Origin: Anaeromyxobacter sp. Fw109-5
Lineage (GTDB): Bacteria; Myxococcota; Myxococcia; Myxococcales; Anaeromyxobacteraceae
Direction of reading: 5' to 3'
Assembly (NCBI RefSeq): GCF_000017505.1
Contig: NC_009675.1
Span: forward strand, 4,778,501 to 4,842,500
Length of the DNA: 64,000 nucleotides
Part shown: piece by piece, positions 46,856 through 58,136 of the stretch
Numbering within the stretch: the first letter of the stretch is position 1
Layout: each line of letters begins with the position of its first letter
The notes under the pieces: model-generated
What the model saw: only the letters and a program-made list of their open reading frames with translations
What the model was told of the DNA's origin: nothing
The model's database searches: none
Position numbers and translations under genes: made by a program

Positions 46856-47707
46856 ATGGCAAGCATCGCCGCCGCGCTCGCGGCGCTCTCGCTCGCAGGC
46901 GTGGCGAGCCCGGAGTCGTTCGCCCCCGGCGAGGAGGCGCTGTTCGAGGTCCGCTACCTGAACGTCGTCGCGGGCGAGGCGCGCATCGCGGTGGGTCGGC
47001 CGGAGGGGAGCATCTGGCCGGTCTTCTTCCAGGCGCGCACCCGCGGCGTCGCCGGGCTCGTCGACGTCCGCGAGCACCTGGTCTCGTACTGGGACGTGAA
47101 GTCCCGCCTCCCCCGCGGCTCGGAGCTGCGTGCGTTCGAGGCGGGCGACCTGCACGTGGACCGGTCGCGGTTCGATCGACAGCGCGGCAAGGCGACGTGG
47201 GTCCGCGAGCGGAAGGGACGGCGCTCGGAGCGGACGTTCGACGTGCCGGAGGGCGCGCACGAGCTGACGAGCGCGTTTCTGTGGCTGCGGCTGCAGCCGC
47301 TCGCCCCGGGTGACCGCCACGAGCTCCCCATCCTGTCGGGCCGCCGCCAGTTCTCCCTCGTCGCGGAGGTCCGCGGCCGCGAGGAGGTCGAGACGCCGGC
47401 GGGGAGGTTCCCCTGCGTGCGCGTGGACGTGCAGCTGCCCATCGCCGGCCGCATGTCCACGCGGGGGGCCGTCGCGCTGTGGCTCACCGACGATCCCCGC
47501 CACGTGCTCGTCCGCCTCGAGGCGCCGTTCTCCGTGGGCGAGGTCGTCGGCGTGCTGACGCGCTACTCCCCCGGGACCGTCATCCACGGTGCCCGGCGGA
47601 GCGGCGGTCAGCCGCCGCGCGCCGTCGCGGGGCGCTCGAGCGAGCGCGCATCGCAGAGGCGGCCGGTGGCGAGCTGGAGCGCACCGGCGAGCGCCTCCAC
47701 CGACTGA
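46856..47707 (+). CDS. DUF3108 domain protein
   Basis: Encodes 283 aa. The start has a weak hydrophobic segment (IAAALAALSLAGVASPESF) that reads as a short signal peptide. The DUF3108 domain follows: PGEEALFEVRYLNVVAGEARIAVG, ARTRGVAGLVDVREHLVSYWD, GDLHVDRSRFDRQRGKATWVRERK, LPILSGRRQFSLVAEVRGREEVETPAGRFPCVRVDVQLP and ALWLTDDPRHVLVRLEAPFSVGEV. Family members are periplasmic lipid-handling-like beta proteins of unknown role. Its last 100 bases overlap the 3' end of the convergent CcdA gene, and the Arg/Ser-rich tail there probably reflects that overlap. Confidence 0.85.
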   Translation: MASIAAALAALSLAGVASPESFAPGEEALFEVRYLNVVAGEARIAVGRPEGSIWPVFFQARTRGVAGLVDVREHLVSYWDVKSRLPRGSELRAFEAGDLHVDRSRFDRQRGKATWVRERKGRRSERTFDVPEGAHELTSAFLWLRLQPLAPGDRHELPILSGRRQFSLVAEVRGREEVETPAGRFPCVRVDVQLPIAGRMSTRGAVALWLTDDPRHVLVRLEAPFSVGEVVGVLTRYSPGTVIHGARRSGGQPPRAVAGRSSERASQRRPVASWSAPASASTD

Positions 47708-48807
47708 GCCCCGACGAGCCGGCGCACCTCGCGCCCGGAGCCGTCGAGCACGAGGAACGTGGGGACGCCGCGGACGCCGTGGCGTCGCGCCAGCTCGGCC
47801 CCCTCCGGCTCCTCCACGAGCCGCCTCTGCACGTGCGCGCCGGGGCAGCCGCGCTCCGCCTCCGCGACGACGGGCTCCATGCTCCGGCACACGGGGCAGC
47901 TCCGGCTCATGACCTCGACCACCCGCGGACCGGCGGAGGCCGCGAGCTGCGCCGCGAGCGCGCCCGCGGGCTCCGCGGGCGCGGCGTCGATGGGCGGCAG
48001 CGCGCACTCCCTCGAGGATGGCGCGCTCGCGTCGCACGGGGCGGCGTCCCCGTCGATCGGCACGGCTGGGGGCGGCGGCGCGCCGGGGGCGAGGGCGAGC
48101 GGGGCGTCGCCGCCCATCGAGGGCATGAGGACCATCAGCCGGTCGGTCGCGAGGAGCGCGCCGACCGCCACGAGGAGCGCGCCGGTCGCGAGCTCCACCT
48201 TCCGCAGGTGCGGCTTCACGCGATCGAGGAGCCGCAGCGCGCGCGGCGCGAACGCGGCCGCCACGAGGAGCGGCGCGACGAGGCCGGCCGCGTAGGTGGC
48301 GAGGTAGAGCGCCCCGCGCGCCGCGCTCGCGCCAGAGCTGACGGTGTAGGTGAGCACCGATCCGAGCACCGGCCCGATGCAGGGCGTCCAGCCGAGCGCG
48401 AAGGCGCCGCCGAAGGCGAAGGACGCGAGCAGCGACCCTCCCGGCGCGGCGCGCGCGAGCAGGGGGCGCCGCTCGCGATCCAGCCCCGGCAGCCGCAGGA
48501 GGCCGAGGAACTTCAGACCGAACGCGACGACCACCACGCCCGCCACCCGCAGGAGCGTCTCGCGGTGCGCCTCGAGCAGGGCGCCTGCGGCGCTCGCCCC
48601 CAGGCCGAGCGCGACGAACACGCTCGCGAGGCCGAGGGAGAACGCGCCCGCGGTGGCGACGAGCCGCCCGCGCGCGCTGCCCGCGCGGACGTCGCTCGCC
48701 GACGCGCCGCCGAGGAGCCCGAGGTAGATCGGGACCAGCGGCAGGACGCAGGGCGACAGGAAGGTGAGGAGGCCTGCGGCGAACAGGCCGGGGATGTCGA
48801 CGCTCAT
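47608..48807 (-). CDS. CcdA-type thiol transporter fused to a thioredoxin domain
   Basis: Encodes 399 aa. The first 240 residues are a CcdA/DsbD-beta membrane domain with six helices and the redox cysteines in FLSPCVLPLVPIYLG and GWTPCIGPVLGSVL. After a Pro/Ala-rich linker the C-terminal domain is thioredoxin-like with the active site S-C-P-V-C-R-S and cis-Pro loop VRGVPTFLVLDG. It should carry reducing power from the cytosol to periplasmic thiols, like DsbD without its alpha domain. The cytochrome c maturation genes that often accompany CcdA are absent here. Its 3' end overlaps the DUF3108 gene tail to tail by 100 bases. Confidence 0.93.
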   Translation of the reverse strand: MSVDIPGLFAAGLLTFLSPCVLPLVPIYLGLLGGASASDVRAGSARGRLVATAGAFSLGLASVFVALGLGASAAGALLEAHRETLLRVAGVVVVAFGLKFLGLLRLPGLDRERRPLLARAAPGGSLLASFAFGGAFALGWTPCIGPVLGSVLTYTVSSGASAARGALYLATYAAGLVAPLLVAAAFAPRALRLLDRVKPHLRKVELATGALLVAVGALLATDRLMVLMPSMGGDAPLALAPGAPPPPAVPIDGDAAPCDASAPSSRECALPPIDAAPAEPAGALAAQLAASAGPRVVEVMSRSCPVCRSMEPVVAEAERGCPGAHVQRRLVEEPEGAELARRHGVRGVPTFLVLDGSGREVRRLVGAQSVEALAGALQLATGRLCDARSLERPATARGG

Positions 48808-48952
48808 GAAGTCCTGGGCTCCTCGTGCGAGTCGGAGCCAGGGACACGGCGAGCGGTTCCGTGGGCCCCCGCCGTGGGGATGCCGGCCACGCCGAGCGTG
48901 GCGACGCGGCGTCAGGCGCGGCGCGAAGTCGAGGGGATCCGACCGCGCCCGC

Positions 48953-50887
48953 CTAGAACCCCGCGATCCCCTCGCGGACCGCGACGCCCTCGAACAGGAC
49001 GGCCTCCACCTGCTCGAGCCAGCCGCCGTTGTGTCCGGCCACGTCCGCCGCCGTGGTCGCGTACGGCACGTGCGGCTGCACGGGCCGGTTCTCGAAGGCG
49101 AGCGCGGTGAAGAACTCCTCGGCGGAGCGCTCGGCCTGCGCCGCGAGGGGCGCATCCGCCTCGAGGGGCTGCACGCCCATCGCCGCGTTCGGGATCGACA
49201 CGGACAGGAGCCCGTCGGGATCCGACCAGCGCGCGCCCAGGTTCTTCGCCTCCTGCTGGCTGCCGCCCGCGCCCTCCGTCGGCCCGCCGACGAGCACGGC
49301 GCGCCGCGCGCTGCGCAGCAGGCCAGCGAGCCGGTCGCAGGCGCTCATGCAGCTCGGGCTGGTGAGCACCACCACCCGCCCCGCGAAGCCGCCCACCGCG
49401 TCGCTCGGGTGCACCGGACCTTCCAGGAAGGCGGGCGTGTAGTCTCGGCGGTCGCGCCGCGCGCGCCCGATCGCCTCGACGATCTTGCGGGGCGCGAGGG
49501 CGTCCTCCGCGTCGCCGGCGGGCGCGGCGCTCGCGGTGGGCATGCGCTGCTCGTAGACGAGCTGGTTCTGCGTGGTCGCGCGCAGCAGGAGGGCGCCGCC
49601 GGGGTAGGCCTCCCCGGGGCGGGAGAGCATCGCGAACAGCGAGCTCGAGTGGGCGATGTAGCCGCCCTGGTTCTGGCGCAGGTCCACCACGAGGTCGAGG
49701 CCCTTCCCCTTGCACTCGCTGACGAAGCGCTCGAGCACCGAGGTGAACGCGCGCGGCTCCCCGCCGTCCGAGTGCAGCTGCTCGGTGTGGAACGACAGCA
49801 CCTGCGCGTAGCAGAAGGCGCGATCGCGGCGGCGCACCACCTCGCCGAGCCGCATCGCGACGCGGTCGCCCTCGTCCAGGTACTCGGCGAGCGCCGCGGC
49901 GTCTCGCGCCGGCAGGATGGTGTCCGTCCGCAGGTACCCCTCGGCGGCGCCCGGATCGCGCGCCCAGGTGTCGGCGCCCTTGTCGTACCGCCAGGCGAGC
50001 CGCTCGTTCGTGGCGATCCCGGTGCGGCGGACGTAGCGCTCCGTCATCGGGTGCCGGGCGGCGTCGGGAGAGATCCACCAGGGCAGCTCCACCACCCGGC
50101 GGACGCCGCGCACCGACACCGCGATCGTCGTGGTGCGCCGCCGCGGGTAGGCGAAGTCGCGGCGCGTCATCGCGTCGACCGCCCGCTCCAGGCGGGCGGC
50201 ACGCGAGCTCCCCTGCACGTAGCGGGCGAGCTCCTCGACCCGCTCCGCCGCGGGCGCCCCGTCGATCTCCAGCACCTCGTTGCCCACCGCGAGGACCTCG
50301 TCGATCCCGCGGAGCCCCGGCATCTTCGCGAGGTGGCCGAGGAGCCTCTTCTCGCGGTTCGCGATGAGGACCTCGCCCCCCGCGGTGAGCCGCAGGCCGA
50401 ACCCGAGCGCGACCTGCGGGAGCCGCACCGGCGCGCCGAAGAGCAGGTGCCCGTCCTCGAAGGCGGCGGTGCAGCGGCGCATCCGGTCGTAGAAGCGGAA
50501 CGGCTCGTCCTCCCGCGGGATGGCGCGCTCCTCGGCCACGCACGCGTCGAGGTGCGCGCGCGAGTCGAAGCTCGGCTTGCCGTCGCGCGCGAGGAGGCGC
50601 CCCTTCACCGGGAAGAAGACGTATCGCTTCTCCATCGCGTCGCGCAGGTCGCACGCGAGCTTCACCCGCTGGCGCGCGGAGCACAGCGGGGCGTCGCCGC
50701 AGGCCAGGTCCTCCGGCAGGGAGGCGGTCCCGTCGCACACGTCGGCGGCGGGGGCCGCCGGCGACGCCGCGGGCTCGACGGGTGCGGCGCCGCCGAGGGC
50801 GGGCGGAGGCGGGACGGCCGACGCGTGGGCCGCCGCGGGCGTCGCGGCGACGGCGAAGAGGAGCGAGAGCAGTGCGGGCAGCGCCAT
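48953..50887 (-). CDS. S41 family peptidase, exported
   Basis: Encodes 644 aa with a signal peptide (MALPALLSLLFAVAATPAAAHA). The C-terminal half carries the S41 (C-terminal processing/tricorn-type) core: LDLVVDLRQNQGGYIAHSSSLFAML before the active site, then VVVLTSPSCMSACDRLAGLLRSA with the candidate Ser nucleophile and LVGGPTEGAGGS. A PDZ-like region may lie in the middle (GLRGIDEVLAVGNEVLEIDG). Cysteines in the first 130 residues suggest disulfides. The catalytic lysine is not certain by eye. It starts 304 bases after the end of aceF on the same strand and probably has its own promoter. Confidence 0.89.
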   Translation of the reverse strand: MALPALLSLLFAVAATPAAAHASAVPPPPALGGAAPVEPAASPAAPAADVCDGTASLPEDLACGDAPLCSARQRVKLACDLRDAMEKRYVFFPVKGRLLARDGKPSFDSRAHLDACVAEERAIPREDEPFRFYDRMRRCTAAFEDGHLLFGAPVRLPQVALGFGLRLTAGGEVLIANREKRLLGHLAKMPGLRGIDEVLAVGNEVLEIDGAPAAERVEELARYVQGSSRAARLERAVDAMTRRDFAYPRRRTTTIAVSVRGVRRVVELPWWISPDAARHPMTERYVRRTGIATNERLAWRYDKGADTWARDPGAAEGYLRTDTILPARDAAALAEYLDEGDRVAMRLGEVVRRRDRAFCYAQVLSFHTEQLHSDGGEPRAFTSVLERFVSECKGKGLDLVVDLRQNQGGYIAHSSSLFAMLSRPGEAYPGGALLLRATTQNQLVYEQRMPTASAAPAGDAEDALAPRKIVEAIGRARRDRRDYTPAFLEGPVHPSDAVGGFAGRVVVLTSPSCMSACDRLAGLLRSARRAVLVGGPTEGAGGSQQEAKNLGARWSDPDGLLSVSIPNAAMGVQPLEADAPLAAQAERSAEEFFTALAFENRPVQPHVPYATTAADVAGHNGGWLEQVEAVLFEGVAVREGIAGF

Positions 50888-51191
50888 CGGTGGTCGGAGG
50901 TGCGAGCGGGCCCCACCAGCCTCGGCGGCCCTCGCGCGACTCCACCAACACCCCTCCGAAGCCGGGCATGCCCGCTCGCGCGTGGACGGCGCGGCCGACT
51001 GTGCGTCGAGCTGGGCGCGTGTCGCCCGATGTGCGGCGCCGGCCACCATCGGTGGGCGGACCGCCCCGAAGGCGCGAAGCGACAGGACAAAGCGGGGCGG
51101 CTCGGCCACCCCGCCTCATCCGGCGCTTGCTGACGAGGAATGCTACGAGGCTCGCGCCGCGCGGCGAGGCCTGCGGCGGGCGAGCCCTCGG
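50888..51191. other. Region between aceF and the S41 peptidase gene
   Basis: These 304 bases follow aceF and precede the peptidase start on the minus strand. No T-tailed hairpin or convincing promoter hexamers are visible; frames through it are compositional shadows. Confidence 0.4.
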
Positions 51192-52916
51192 CTACAGCAT
51201 GGCGCGCCGCATGTCCGCGAGGAGCTGCGCGAGGTGGCTCGTGAACCGTGCGGCGGCCGCCCCGTCGACCACCCGGTGGTCGTAGGAGAGCGACAGGGGC
51301 AGCATCAGCCGTGGCGCGAACCGCTCCCCGTCCCACACCGGCTTCGTCGCGCTGCGCGACACGCCGAGGATGGCGACCTCGGGGGCGTTGATGATGGGCG
51401 TGAAGGCCGTCCCGCCGATGCCGCCCAGGCTCGACACCGAGAACGTCCCGCCCTGCATGTCCGCGAGCTGCAGCTTGCCGTCGCGCGCCTTCTGCGCGAG
51501 CTCGGCGAGCTCCCGCGCGATCTCGAGGACGCCCTTGCGATCCGCGTCCTTCACCACCGGCACGACGAGCCCACCGGGCGTGTCCGCCGCGAACCCGATG
51601 TGGAAGTAGCGCTTCAGGACGAGCTGATCGCCCTCGAGGGAGGAGTTGAACTCCGGGAACCGCCGGAGGGCTGCCACGCACGCCTTCAGCACGAAGGCGA
51701 GCAGCGTCACCTTCACCCCCTCCTTCGCGCGCTCCTGGTTCAGCTCGACGCGGAACCGCTCGAGCTCGGTGATGTCCGCCTCGTCGTGCTGCGTGACGTG
51801 CGGGATCATCACCCAGTTCCGCGCCAGGTTCGTGCGCGAGATCCGCTTGATGCGCGAGAGCGGCTGCACCTCGACCGGGCCGTACTTCGCGAAGTCCACC
51901 TTCGGCCACGGGGCGAGGTCGAGCCCGGCGCCCGCGCCGCCGCCCGCCGCGGCCGCGCTCACGACGCCCTTCACGAACCGCTGCACGTCCTCGTGCAGGA
52001 TCCGGCCCCGCGGACCGGAGGGCTGCACGCGCGCCAGGTCCACGCCCAGCTCCCGCGCGAGCTTCCGCACCGAAGGCGAGGCGTGCGGCACCGCCACCCT
52101 CCCCTCCTCCTCGGCCGCCGGCGCGGGAGCGCGCGGGGGCGCCGGGGCCGGCCGGGCCTCGACCTCGGGCGGGGGCGGCGCCGCGGGCGCCGGGGCGGCG
52201 GGAGCCGCGGGAGCGGCGGCCGCCTCCGGACGGCCGCCGGCGGGCGCGCCGGCGGCGTCGAGGACGAGGATGACGCTCCCCTCGCTGACGCGATCGCCGA
52301 CCTTCACCTTGAGCTCGCGGACGGTGCCGGCCGCCGGCGCCGGCACGTCCATCGTCGCCTTCTCCGACTCCAGCGTGACGAGCGGAGCGTCCCGCTCGAC
52401 CCCGTCGCCGGCCTTCACCAGCACCTCGATCACCGGCACGTCCTCGAAGTCGCCGATGGCGGGCACCTTCACCTCGAGCGGTCCTCCGCCCGCCGGCGTG
52501 GCCGACCGCCCCGGCGGCGGAGGAGCGGGCTCGGCGCGGGCCGGAGCGGGCGCGGCGGGCCCGTCGCGTGGGGGAGCGGCCGCGGCGGAGGGCCCGTCGC
52601 GCCGCCCTGCCGCGGGCGCCTTCGCGGCGGCGGGCGCGGGCGGCGGAGCCTGCTGGGCCGCCTTCGCCCCCGCGGCCTCGCCGGCCTCGAGGGTGAGCAC
52701 CACGCTCCCCTCGCTGACGCGGTCGCCGACCTTCACCTTGAGATCGCGGATGGTGCCGGACGCGGGCGCCGGCACGTCCATCGTGGCCTTCTCGGACTCG
52801 AGCGTGACGAGCGGATCGTCCTTGCTCACCGCCTCGCCCGGCTTCACGAGGACGTCGATGACCGGCACGTCCTTGAAGTCGCCGAGGGCCGGGACCTTCA
52901 CCTCGATGGTGCTCAT
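51192..52916 (-). CDS. aceF: Pyruvate dehydrogenase E2 (dihydrolipoyl acetyltransferase)
   Basis: Encodes 574 aa. Two lipoyl domains (about 1-78 and 147-222) each carry the lipoyl-lysine motif ESEKATMDVP (K43 and K186), with long Ala/Pro linkers. A peripheral subunit-binding domain follows (about 275-315: ASPSVRKLARELGVDLARVQPSGPRGRI), then the acetyltransferase domain with SYDHRVVDGAAAARF containing catalytic His and the D-G pair. It moves acetyl groups from E1 to CoA. The arrangement matches the E. coli-type complex, which goes with the homodimeric E1 encoded just upstream. E3 (lpd) is not in the window. Confidence 0.96.
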   Translation of the reverse strand: MSTIEVKVPALGDFKDVPVIDVLVKPGEAVSKDDPLVTLESEKATMDVPAPASGTIRDLKVKVGDRVSEGSVVLTLEAGEAAGAKAAQQAPPPAPAAAKAPAAGRRDGPSAAAAPPRDGPAAPAPARAEPAPPPPGRSATPAGGGPLEVKVPAIGDFEDVPVIEVLVKAGDGVERDAPLVTLESEKATMDVPAPAAGTVRELKVKVGDRVSEGSVILVLDAAGAPAGGRPEAAAAPAAPAAPAPAAPPPPEVEARPAPAPPRAPAPAAEEEGRVAVPHASPSVRKLARELGVDLARVQPSGPRGRILHEDVQRFVKGVVSAAAAGGGAGAGLDLAPWPKVDFAKYGPVEVQPLSRIKRISRTNLARNWVMIPHVTQHDEADITELERFRVELNQERAKEGVKVTLLAFVLKACVAALRRFPEFNSSLEGDQLVLKRYFHIGFAADTPGGLVVPVVKDADRKGVLEIARELAELAQKARDGKLQLADMQGGTFSVSSLGGIGGTAFTPIINAPEVAILGVSRSATKPVWDGERFAPRLMLPLSLSYDHRVVDGAAAARFTSHLAQLLADMRRAML

Positions 52917-52937
52917 GGGGCGTTCGCTCTCCGGGCG

Positions 52938-55604
<2,667 letters not shown>

Positions 55605-55657
55605 TCGGGGCGCCTCGGGCTGTTTGCGATCGCGGCTGGAGCTCGGGGGAAACTCCT

Positions 55658-55680
55658 AACGCCAGGCGCCTGGCGATCAA
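55658..55680 (-). promoter_or_regulatory. Palindrome between -35- and -10-like boxes of aceE
   Basis: CGCCAGGCGCCTGGCG (55660-55675) is a perfect 16-bp palindrome. On the minus strand it lies between TTGATC (55675-55680, -35-like) and TAGGAG (about 55653-55658, -10-like) with 16-base spacing, so a protein bound there would sit in the promoter spacer. The -10 match is poor. Confidence 0.38.
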
Positions 55681-55845
55681 CGCCTGCCGCGCGGATCCGC
55701 ACCTCGGGTGCGACGCGGCGAGCGCCTCCGGCGAGTTTCACCGCCCTGGCGGTGCCCTGCGGGGGGCCGACCGGCCGGCCTGCGGGTGTGGGAGGGATTC
55801 GCGCGCCTCGTCCGGCCTCCGGCGGAAGGCGGTACGCTCCACGCC

Positions 55846-56832
55846 ATGCGCGCCATGGTCGTCGAGCACCCCGGTCGCCCGCTCGCCGCCCGCGAGCTCC
55901 CCGCTCCCGAGCCCGGTCCGGACGAGATCCTCGTGCGCGTCCTCGCCTGCGGGGTGTGCCGGACCGACCTGCACCTCGCGGACGGCGAGCTCGCCCTGCC
56001 CGGCCGGCCGGTCGTGCCCGGGCACGAGATCGTCGGGGAGGTGGTCCGCGCCGGGCCAGGCGTGACGCGCCTCGCGCCCGGCCAGCTCGCCGGCATCGCC
56101 TGGCTCGGCTGGGCCTGCGGCACCTGCCGCTTCTGCGCCTCCGGCCGCGAGAACCTCTGCGAGCGGGCGCGCTTCACCGGCTGGCAGCGCGACGGGGGCT
56201 ACGCCGAGTACGCCGTGGCGGACGCGCGCTTCGCGTTCCCCCTCCCGCCCGGGACCGATCCGGTCGCGACCGCGCCGCTCCTCTGCGCCGGCCTCATCGG
56301 GCATCGCGCCTGGCGGATGGCCGGCGAGGCGCGCCGGCTCGGGATCTTCGGCTTCGGCGCGGCCGGTCACATCCTGGCGCAGGTCGCCCGCCACGCCGGC
56401 CAGGAGGTGCTCGCGTTCACGCGGCCCGGGGACGAGGGTGCGCAGCGGCTCGCCCGCGACCTCGGCGCCGCCTGGGCGGGCGGCTCCGACGCGCCTCCGC
56501 CCGCGCTTCTCGACGCCGCGGTGATCTTCGCGCCGGTCGGCGCGCTCGTCCCCGCCGCGCTCTCGGCCGTGGCGCCCGGGGGGACGGTCGTCTGCGCGGG
56601 CATCCACATGAGCGACATCCCCGCCTTCCCGTACGCGCTCCTCTGGGGCGAGCGCGTCCTCCGCTCGGTCGCGAACCTCACCCGCGCCGACGGCGAGGCG
56701 TTCCTCGCGCTCGCCCCGCAGGTGCCGGTCCGCTGCGCGGTCACGCCGTTCCCGCTCGCCGCGGCGAACGAGGCGCTGGAGCTGCTCCGCGCAGGGCGGA
56801 TCGAGGGCGCCGCGGTCCTCGTGCCGGAGTGA
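55846..56832 (+). CDS. Zinc-dependent alcohol dehydrogenase (MDR family)
   Basis: Encodes 328 aa. Catalytic zinc ligands are in CGVCRTDLHLADGE (C37-type) and GHEIVGEV; the structural-zinc lobe reads CGTCRFCASGRENLC, four cysteines in normal spacing. The Rossmann loop is GIFGFGAAGHILAQVARH, slightly altered from G-x-G-x2-G. It oxidises alcohols or reduces aldehydes with NAD(P). The start is the ATG at 55846; a second ATG three codons later is possible. It is divergent from aceE and has no obvious partner genes. Confidence 0.93.
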   Translation: MRAMVVEHPGRPLAARELPAPEPGPDEILVRVLACGVCRTDLHLADGELALPGRPVVPGHEIVGEVVRAGPGVTRLAPGQLAGIAWLGWACGTCRFCASGRENLCERARFTGWQRDGGYAEYAVADARFAFPLPPGTDPVATAPLLCAGLIGHRAWRMAGEARRLGIFGFGAAGHILAQVARHAGQEVLAFTRPGDEGAQRLARDLGAAWAGGSDAPPPALLDAAVIFAPVGALVPAALSAVAPGGTVVCAGIHMSDIPAFPYALLWGERVLRSVANLTRADGEAFLALAPQVPVRCAVTPFPLAAANEALELLRAGRIEGAAVLVPE

Positions 56833-56894
56833 CGCGGAGCCCGCGCGCCCGGTCGCCTGCTCTTCCCCTCGACCCGGCCCGCCCGATCCGCCCT

Positions 56895-56936
56895 CTTGCA
56901 AATGAAAGCCATCCGCCTTAGGCTTTCCATTGCAAG
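56895..56936. promoter_or_regulatory. Operator-promoter of the Xre/RES toxin-antitoxin pair
   Basis: CTTGCAAATGAAAGCC (56895-56910) and GGCTTTCCATTGCAAG (56921-56936) form an inverted repeat with 14 of 16 pairs matched around ten bases. It overlaps a likely promoter, TTGCAA (56896-56901) and TAGGCT (56919-56924) with 17-base spacing, about 30 bases before the antitoxin start. Autorepression by the antitoxin is the usual arrangement for such pairs. Confidence 0.65.
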
Positions 56937-56964
56937 GCGCCCGTCCCGGCCGCCCAGGAGGTCC

Positions 56965-57339
56965 ATGCGCGCATCCGCCCACGCGAGGGCGCCCGAGCCG
57001 GGCGCGGTGCTGACCAAGGCGACGCTCCGCGCGGCCGAGCTGCTCGGGCTCACCGACGCGCAGCTCGCGAGGATCATCGGCGTCAGCGGCGCCTCGGTCT
57101 CGCGGCTCCGCGCCGCCTCGCGCTCGATCGACCCCGCGGCCAAGGAGGGCGAGCTCGCGCTCACTTTCCTGCGCATGTACCGCAGCCTCAATGCTTTACT
57201 GGGAGACGCAGCGAGCTGCCGCGCGTGGTTCCACGCCGAGAACGCTCACCTCGGCGGCGCTCCCGCGCTCCTGGTGCGGGGCGTCGAAGGGCTGGTGAAT
57301 GTCACGCAGTATCTGGACGCGATGCGGGGGAAGGTCTAG
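56965..57339 (+). CDS. Antitoxin Xre/MbcA/ParS
   Basis: Encodes 124 aa with AGGAGG just before the ATG. An N-terminal Xre-like helix-turn-helix (AAELLGLTDAQLARIIGVSGASVSRLR) is followed by the MbcA/ParS toxin-binding domain (LTFLRMYRSLNALLGDAASCRAWFHAENAHLGGAPALLVRGVEGLVNVTQYLDAMRG), whose last residues normally plug the RES toxin active site. It should neutralise the RES protein encoded downstream and repress the operon through the palindrome at 56895-56936. Confidence 0.92.
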   Translation: MRASAHARAPEPGAVLTKATLRAAELLGLTDAQLARIIGVSGASVSRLRAASRSIDPAAKEGELALTFLRMYRSLNALLGDAASCRAWFHAENAHLGGAPALLVRGVEGLVNVTQYLDAMRGKV

Positions 57340-58069
57340 CGCGCGGCCGCTGGCGTGCCGGCCGTGGCGCGTCGCCGAGAGCCAGCGGATGATCTCCACG
57401 CGGCCCCTCGTGGACACCGACGCCGAGCACGACCTGCTCGAGCGCATGATCGACGCGCAGAAGCCGCCGCTGCCGCCGGACCCCGCGTTCGCGGGGCTGC
57501 ACTACCTCCTCTACTCGCCGTTCCGGTACCCGCCGCTCCGCTACGGCTCGCGCTTCGGCGGACGCCACGAGCCGAGCCTCTGGTACGGGTCCGAGGAGCT
57601 GCCCACCGCGCTCGCCGAGACGGCGTATTACCGGATCGTGTTCTTCGAGGGCACGGAGGCGAAGCTCGCGCCCCACGCCATGCCGTTCTCGGCGTTCCAG
57701 GTGAAGGTCGCCACCCGCGCGGGCGTGGACCTCTCGTCGCCCGCCTTCAAGGGCGCGGCCCGCCGGATCTGCTCGCCCTCCGACTACACCGCCAGCCAGC
57801 GGCTCGGCGCCGAGATGCGGGCGGACGGGATCGAGGTCGTCCGCTACCCCTCGGCGCGCGACCCGCGCCGGGGCCCGAACGTGGGGCTCTTCTCGCCGGC
57901 CGCGTTCGCGGCGCCGGCTCCCCTCGCGACGCCCGAGACCTGGTACTGCACGGTCACCGGGGCGCACGACGTCGAGTTTCGCCACGAGCGGGCGCTGGGC
58001 ATCGACACCGAGCTCTTCCCGCGCAGCACGTTCCTCGTCGACGGCGCGCTGCCGGCGCCCGCTGCCTGA
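57299..58069 (+). CDS. RES-domain toxin (NAD+ phosphorylase family)
   Basis: Encodes 256 aa if the ATG at 57299 is used, overlapping the antitoxin by 41 bases; homology clearly starts at the WRVAESQRMISTRPLVD segment (about residue 23). RES residues are visible: Arg in LRYGSRFGG, Glu in ALAETAYYR, and a late Ser/Asn in PNVGLFSP. Family members degrade NAD+ and arrest growth unless held by the Xre/MbcA antitoxin. Length is normal for the family. No other start codon in frame precedes the WRV segment, which favours the overlap. Confidence 0.91.
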   Translation: MSRSIWTRCGGRSSARPLACRPWRVAESQRMISTRPLVDTDAEHDLLERMIDAQKPPLPPDPAFAGLHYLLYSPFRYPPLRYGSRFGGRHEPSLWYGSEELPTALAETAYYRIVFFEGTEAKLAPHAMPFSAFQVKVATRAGVDLSSPAFKGAARRICSPSDYTASQRLGAEMRADGIEVVRYPSARDPRRGPNVGLFSPAAFAAPAPLATPETWYCTVTGAHDVEFRHERALGIDTELFPRSTFLVDGALPAPAA

Positions 58070-58136
58070 TCGTGAGCCGGTCAGCCGCGCCGAGCGGGGC
58101 GCGGCGCGTGCGAGCCCCGCGCGATAGGCTAGGCGT

